Source: JBMFLE01 sp049971355 (GTDB taxonomy: Bacteria > Patescibacteriota > Patescibacteriia > UBA2591 > UBA4787). From it: DNA of 10,323 nt. A program made the translations under genes and the position numbers. Position 1 is the stretch's first letter. Each line of letters opens with the position of its first letter. This document shows, piece after piece, positions 7,472 through 10,323 of this stretch. The stretch spans positions 1-10,323 of the forward strand of contig JBMFLE010000025.1 of NCBI GenBank assembly GCA_049971355.1, written 5' to 3'. The notes below the pieces were generated by a model that worked only from the letters and a program-made list of their open reading frames with translations, was not told the DNA's origin and searched no databases.

Positions 7472-8152
7472 ATGAAAAATTTAAAAGATCTTGAAAAAAA
7501 ATTAGGTATCAAATTTAAAAATAAAACCCTTCTAAAGCAGGCCTTGATTCATCGTTCATATTTAAACGAACACCCTGAAGAAAAATTAGAGCATAATGAA
7601 AGATTAGAATTTTTAGGCGATGCAATTTTAGAAATGATAGTTTCAGAATATCTTTATCAAAATTATAAAAATCCAGAAGGTGAATTGACTTCTTGGCGCG
7701 CCAGTTTGGTTAATACTAATAGTTTATCAAATTTAGCAAAAAAAATAGGAATAAATGATTTCCTTTTTTTAAGTAAGGGAGAATCAAAGTCAACTGGCAA
7801 AGCAAGAGATATTATTTTAGCCAACACTTTTGAAGCTTTAATCGGCGCAATTTATTTTGACCAAGGACTGGTCAAAGTTAAAAAATTTATTACTGAAAAA
7901 CTTTTAACCCAATTGCCTGAAATTATTAAAAAAGAATTATACAAAGACCCTAAAAGCAAATTTCAGGAAATTGCTCAGGCAAAATTTAAAATTACGCCAA
8001 CTTATAAAGTTTTGAAAGAAGAGGGCCCGGCTCATGAAAGAAAATTTACCGTTGGCTTATTTTTAAACAAAAAATTTATTGCCCAAGGAAAAGGGTCATC
8101 TAAATTTGAGGCTGAAGTTGAAGCAGCTAAAAAGGGCTTGTCAATTATTTAA
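7472..8152 (+). CDS. rnc: Ribonuclease III
   Basis: 226-residue dsRNA endonuclease that processes rRNA precursors and structured mRNAs as a homodimer. The catalytic domain (about 3-150) carries the family signature HNERLEFLGDAILEMI (41-56) with Glu43, Glu46 and Asp50. The second metal motif is NTFEALIGAIYFD (118-130). Glu121 is kept, but Asn118 stands where E. coli has Asp114. The dsRNA-binding domain (about 157-226) begins DPKSKFQEIAQ and ends KFEAEVEAAKKGL, which fits the family. An in-frame ATG at 7400 inside comM would add 24 residues with no family support; the ATG at 7472 gives the same length as E. coli RNase III and starts 16 bases after comM, so it is chosen. There is no SD. The end of the gene contains the promoter of the next gene. 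Confidence 0.95.
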   Translation: MKNLKDLEKKLGIKFKNKTLLKQALIHRSYLNEHPEEKLEHNERLEFLGDAILEMIVSEYLYQNYKNPEGELTSWRASLVNTNSLSNLAKKIGINDFLFLSKGESKSTGKARDIILANTFEALIGAIYFDQGLVKVKKFITEKLLTQLPEIIKKELYKDPKSKFQEIAQAKFKITPTYKVLKEEGPAHERKFTVGLFLNKKFIAQGKGSSKFEAEVEAAKKGLSII

Positions 8153-8166
8153 TTAAGATATATAAT
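8138..8166 (+). promoter_or_regulatory. Near-consensus sigma70 promoter inside rnc end
   Basis: TTGTCA (8138-8143), a 17-base spacer and a perfect TATAAT (8161-8166). The -35 lies within the last codons of rnc. Only one base differs from the consensus hexamers. The expected transcript starts near 8173 and has a leader of about 30 bases with a strong ribosome binding site. It serves the small HNH-like gene separately from the upstream genes. Confidence 0.75.
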
Positions 8167-8190
8167 TTAATTTAAATATAGAGTTCTTTT

Positions 8191-8198
8191 AAAGGAGG
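8191..8198 (+). promoter_or_regulatory. Perfect Shine-Dalgarno for the TTG start
   Basis: AAAGGAGG ends five bases before the TTG at 8204. This is the only strong SD I can find before a gene in the window, and it decides the non-ATG start, since no in-frame ATG occurs until residue 130. Confidence 0.88.
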
Positions 8199-8203
8199 AA
8201 TAT

Positions 8204-8608
8204 TTGAAACAAAACAATTTTTATTCTCTGAAGGGGTTTAAAAAAAGATATAAGAAACATAAGAAACATAAGAAACATAGATATAAACCTTCACATCATC
8301 ATCACGTCTTTACTTATCTTAGTCAAACATCAAATCATCACTTTATTCCAACCTCCCGAAAAGGAACTAATGATCAGAAAAATCGAAAACAGATACCCTT
8401 TCTTCGTCACAACGCTTGGCATTTACTTTTTAAAAATTTAAAACCAGAAGAGGTGATAGAACTGATAAAAACCAAATCAAAAGAAGAAATCATTGAAAGA
8501 AAAAGAAATAGAAACTTGGCCTGGGAAATTATTTTTGGCTATTGGGAAACGACCCAGGAGCAAAAAATAGAAATCATTAAAAATTATTGGATGCCAAAAG
8601 AGGGCTAA
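8204..8608 (+). CDS. Small Lys/His-rich HNH-like protein
   Basis: 134-residue basic protein with a TTG start set by a perfect SD. The N-terminal third is a Lys/His-rich tail: three Lys-Lys-His units (17-25), then HHHH (31-34). A compact core follows: NHHFIPTSRKGTNDQKNR (44-61) and FLRHNAWHLLFKNLKPEEVIELI (66-88). The spacing of His45/His46, Asn60 and His69/His73 resembles an HNH (beta-beta-alpha-metal) nuclease core, and similar HH-x-IP-x-SR ... AWH-x-LF-x-NL motifs recur in small uncharacterised Patescibacteria proteins as far as I recall. There are no zinc Cys pairs. The C-terminus is a charged helix with Trp residues. It may bind or cut nucleic acid, but activity is not shown by sequence. 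The gene has its own promoter and terminator and lies between rnc and smc. Confidence is high that it is a gene and moderate for the HNH assignment. Confidence 0.8.
   Translation: MKQNNFYSLKGFKKRYKKHKKHKKHRYKPSHHHHVFTYLSQTSNHHFIPTSRKGTNDQKNRKQIPFLRHNAWHLLFKNLKPEEVIELIKTKSKEEIIERKRNRNLAWEIIFGYWETTQEQKIEIIKNYWMPKEG
8252..8278 (+). repeat. Tandem repeat, three 9-bp units
   Basis: Three perfect copies of AAGAAACAT, in frame, each encoding Lys-Lys-His in the tail of the HNH-like protein. Units of a whole number of codons can change copy number by replication slippage without breaking the reading frame. Confidence 0.95.
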
Positions 8609-8621
8609 ATCGCCCTCTTTT
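8596..8621 (+). terminator. Intrinsic terminator with stop codon in its loop
   Basis: AAAAGAGGGC (8596-8605) and GCCCTCTTTT (8612-8621) form a perfect 10-bp stem around a 6-base loop. The TAA stop of the HNH-like gene (8606-8608) occupies the first half of the loop. The T-run is short and lies within the stem arm. It should end the small transcript and separate it from smc. Confidence 0.8.
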
Positions 8622-8684
8622 AATTATGCATAACCTTAACCCTCTCGGGGACAGTCCCTCGACTGAAGGCAAGTTATAAGTCTT

Positions 8685-8696
8685 ATCAATATTGAT
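8685..8696. repeat. 12-bp perfect palindrome
   Basis: ATCAATATTGAT is fully self-complementary. It adjoins the smaller inverted repeat ATAAG-T-CTTAT (8676-8686). It could be a protein-binding site or chance in AT-rich DNA. Confidence 0.5.
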
Positions 8697-8820
8697 TTAT
8701 ATGACTATTCTTTAAAATTCAGCCAATTTTTATCCCATTTTATTATTTTCTCAAAAACCGGGAATAGCCCCTAAAACAATTAAAAAAATTTGCCATTCTA
8801 ATGTTCTTGACCCCGAAGGA

Positions 8821-8849
8821 GAACCTGCGGTTCCCTACAGGGCAGGGAA
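8821..8849. repeat. GC-rich inverted repeat pair
   Basis: GAACC-TGC-GGTTC (8821-8833) is followed at once by CCCT-AC-AGGG (8833-8842) and a further GCAGGGAA. The eight bases CTACAGGG (8835-8842) recur as their reverse complement CCCTGTAG at 8985-8992, so this block and the end of the island carry matching inverted ends. Confidence 0.45.
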
Positions 8850-8884
8850 TTTGAGAATAGAAAATTTTAATGACTCCCTTTTCC

Positions 8885-8918
8885 GTCATTGTCAGGACTT
8901 TAGCCCGAAGCAATCTCC
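8885..8918. repeat. Dispersed-repeat-like segment
   Basis: The segment begins GTCATTGTCAGGA and ends CGAAGCAATCTCC. This resembles a degenerate copy of the widespread intergenic repeat whose translation reads roughly CHCEERSDEAI and which recurs in many unrelated bacterial genomes. The match is from memory of the motif, not a search. Confidence 0.45.
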
Positions 8919-8922
8919 TTTT

Positions 8923-8945
8923 GGACCTTTGGAGGTCCGACCTCC
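8923..8945. repeat. Two overlapping palindromes
   Basis: GGACCT-TTGG-AGGTCC (8923-8938, 6-bp stem) overlaps GGAGGTC-C-GACCTCC (8931-8945, 7-bp stem). The shared AGGTC arm can pair either upstream or downstream, so the two hairpins exclude each other. A run of six T follows at 8966-8971, after a GGTCC that could also pair with GGACC at 8923-8927. Confidence 0.6.
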
Positions 8946-9023
8946 CGAAACTATTTGTAGGGTCCTTTTTTAACATTTTTGATTCCCTGTAGTGTCAAGT
9001 GTATCATTAGGTCGTGCAAATTA

Positions 9024-9052
9024 TTGCCCAATTTAAAAAAATATGTTAAAAT
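9024..9052 (+). promoter_or_regulatory. Sigma70-type promoter for smc, extended -10
   Basis: TTGCCC (9024-9029), a 17-base spacer and TAAAAT (9047-9052) preceded by TGT as an extended -10. The expected start at about 9058-9060 leaves only two to four bases before the ATG at 9062, so the smc mRNA should be leaderless or nearly so. Confidence 0.65.
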
Positions 9053-9061
9053 ATTTTTATT

Positions 9062-10323
9062 ATGTTTCTAGAAAAATTGGAAATAATCGGCTTTAAATCA
9101 TTTGCTCTCAAAACCGTTCTCGAATTCCCTCGACCAAAAAGTCGCGATTCTTTTGGCATTACGGCTATTGTCGGTCCAAATGGCTCAGGAAAAAGCAATA
9201 TTGTTGAAAGTATTCGCTGGGGCTTAGGCGAACAAAGTTCAAAAACTTTACGAATTAAAAAAGCCGAAGACATTATTTTTTCTGGTTCGGACAAAAGAGT
9301 TAAATCAAATTCAGCTGAGATTGCGCTCTATTTTAATAATGAAGATGGTGCGGCGCCAATTGACTATCGTCAATTTATTATTAAGAGAAAAGTCTATCGA
9401 GATGGAACGAGTGAATATTCAATTAATAACAGCCGTGTTAGGCTCCAAGATATTCTTTTGCTTCTGGCCCAGTCAAGTTTTGGACAAAAAAGTTATAGCA
9501 TTATTAGTCAAGGCATGATAGATTCAATTTTGCACAGTTCAGCGACAGAAAGAAAAATTTTCTTTGACGAAGCAACTGGTATTAGACAATATCAAATTAA
9601 AAAAGAAGATGCTTCCAAAAAATTAGAGAAAACACAAAATAATCTCCAGCAAGCCGAAATCGCGCTCCAAGAAATTGGACCAAGAATGAGATCTTTGACC
9701 AGACAAATTAAAAAATTGGAGCGGCGACAAAAAATTGAAGAAGAATTGAAAAATCTACAGAAAAAATATTATAGCTACCTCAGACAAAATATTAATAATC
9801 AACTATCAATAATTAATAAACAAATCGCTGAAACAGAAAAGAAAAAAAATATTATCGAAGGAGAATCAAACCAACTTCAAGAAAAATTGAAATCAATGGT
9901 TTATGAAAAAACCAGTGATGATTATCAAAAATTACAAGACGAACAGCAAAAATTAATTAATTTAAAAAATGAATATCTTGAGAAAATAACTATCTTGCGC
10001 GGTCAATTAATTATTGAACAAGAAAAATCACGAGTTAGCGCAAAAAAATTAGATCTTAACCCCGAAAAAATATTAAATAATTTAGATGAAATTCAAAAAT
10101 GTTTATCAAAAATTCAGTCTTTATCCGAATTAGAAACTATCAAAAAAGAAATATTGAAAATTTCTGATAAAATAGAGAACTTAATTAAATATCTTCGTGG
10201 CGAGAAAAAAGAAGAAATGACTAAACCTGATTTATCGAAAATCGAACAAGAAATCAATAATCTTGGCGAAGAAATTAAAAAACTAAATGAAAAAATTCAG
10301 CTTGCCAGTCAAGAATTAGCTGA
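9062..10323 (+). CDS. smc: Chromosome segregation protein SMC, N-terminal part
   Basis: The first 420 codons of the SMC ATPase, which with ScpA and ScpB compacts and separates chromosomes. The frame stays open to the window end, so the gene is partial only because the window stops. The start MFLEKLEIIGFKSFA is the family N-terminus. Walker A is GPNGSGKS (38-45), followed by IVESIRWGLGEQS (47-59). SIISQGMIDSIL (146-157) covers the Q-loop region with Gln150, and FFDEATGIRQY (167-177) marks the end of the N-terminal ATPase lobe. From about residue 178 the sequence becomes a long Lys/Glu/Gln-rich coiled coil. The hinge, return coil, signature motif and Walker B lie beyond the window. An in-frame TAA at 9047-9049 makes the ATG at 9062 the only sensible start. 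There is no SD; a promoter ends nine bases before the ATG. Confidence 0.96.
   Translation, partial: MFLEKLEIIGFKSFALKTVLEFPRPKSRDSFGITAIVGPNGSGKSNIVESIRWGLGEQSSKTLRIKKAEDIIFSGSDKRVKSNSAEIALYFNNEDGAAPIDYRQFIIKRKVYRDGTSEYSINNSRVRLQDILLLLAQSSFGQKSYSIISQGMIDSILHSSATERKIFFDEATGIRQYQIKKEDASKKLEKTQNNLQQAEIALQEIGPRMRSLTRQIKKLERRQKIEEELKNLQKKYYSYLRQNINNQLSIINKQIAETEKKKNIIEGESNQLQEKLKSMVYEKTSDDYQKLQDEQQKLINLKNEYLEKITILRGQLIIEQEKSRVSAKKLDLNPEKILNNLDEIQKCLSKIQSLSELETIKKEILKISDKIENLIKYLRGEKKEEMTKPDLSKIEQEINNLGEEIKKLNEKIQLASQELA

Larger units (their letters stand above)
8622..9023. other. Non-coding, palindrome-rich intergenic island
   Basis: About 400 bases without a convincing gene on either strand, unusual in this compact window. 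It holds a series of short inverted repeats: TTATGCATAA (8624-8633), GGGAC-A-GTCCC (8648-8658), ATAAG-T-CTTAT (8676-8686), ATCAATATTGAT (8685-8696), GAACC-TGC-GGTTC (8821-8833), GGACCT-TTGG-AGGTCC (8923-8938) and GGAGGTC-C-GACCTCC (8931-8945). Two stretches (about 8810-8850 and 8920-8965) are visibly richer in G and C than the surrounding genes. A minus-strand reading frame (8976-8743) exists, but it has no family resemblance and runs through the repeats. No tRNA or rRNA is visible. The island looks like accumulated dispersed repeat elements rather than a gene. Confidence 0.7.

Noticed and set aside
8743..8976. Minus-strand 77-codon reading frame in the intergenic island.
   Set aside because: It runs through several palindromes and repeat-like segments, has no SD or promoter, and its Arg/Lys-rich translation looks like read-through of repeats.
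8622..9023. CRISPR array or tRNA in the long gap.
   Set aside because: The palindromes differ from one another and are unevenly spaced, and no cloverleaf or repeated unit of CRISPR length is visible.
9046..9294. Minus-strand frame opposite the start of smc.
   Set aside because: It is a shadow of the clear SMC ATPase coding frame on the + strand.
9321..9518. Alternative + frame of 65 codons within smc.
   Set aside because: It lies entirely inside the SMC N-terminal lobe, whose own frame has conserved motifs throughout.

Overview
This window is AT-rich bacterial chromosome with compact, mostly co-directional genes, all on the + strand. Gene content, small gene sizes, scarce Shine-Dalgarno sequences and the style of the C39-like peptidase, solute-binding and metallo-beta-lactamase-fold proteins suggest a Candidate Phyla Radiation (Patescibacteria, Parcubacteria-like) genome. 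That assignment is an inference from style, not from a marker-gene tree. The standard genetic code fits: Trp is encoded by TGG and no gene needs TGA read-through.

Layout. 119-961 encodes a membrane-anchored C39-like cysteine peptidase. A consensus promoter (1021-1049) sits directly on the start codon of a metallo-beta-lactamase-fold protein (1056-1667), so its mRNA is predicted to be leaderless. A small single-pass membrane protein follows (1671-1997), and then gyrA (1960-4449), which overlaps it by 38 bases. 4531-5901 encodes an orphan family-1 solute-binding protein, 5917-7455 a ComM/YifB AAA+ ATPase and 7472-8152 RNase III. A separate small transcription unit follows: a near-consensus promoter inside the end of rnc, a perfect Shine-Dalgarno, a TTG start, a Lys/His-rich HNH-like protein (8204-8608) and a hairpin terminator whose loop holds the stop codon. 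8622-9023 is non-coding and rich in short palindromes, part of it resembling dispersed bacterial repeats. The window ends inside smc (from 9062), which again has a promoter placed almost on its start codon.

Functional themes. Most genes serve chromosome maintenance: GyrA (supercoiling), ComM (branch migration during transformation), RNase III (RNA processing) and SMC (chromosome condensation). The rnc-smc neighbourhood is familiar from other bacteria such as Bacillus, but here the HNH-like cassette and the palindrome-rich island separate the two genes. This is the most accessory-looking part of the window. Other oddities are a metallo-beta-lactamase fold that has lost all its recognisable metal ligands, Leu at the GyrA position equivalent to E. 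coli Ser83, Asn replacing a catalytic Asp in RNase III, and a single Cys in a non-canonical lipobox of the solute-binding protein.
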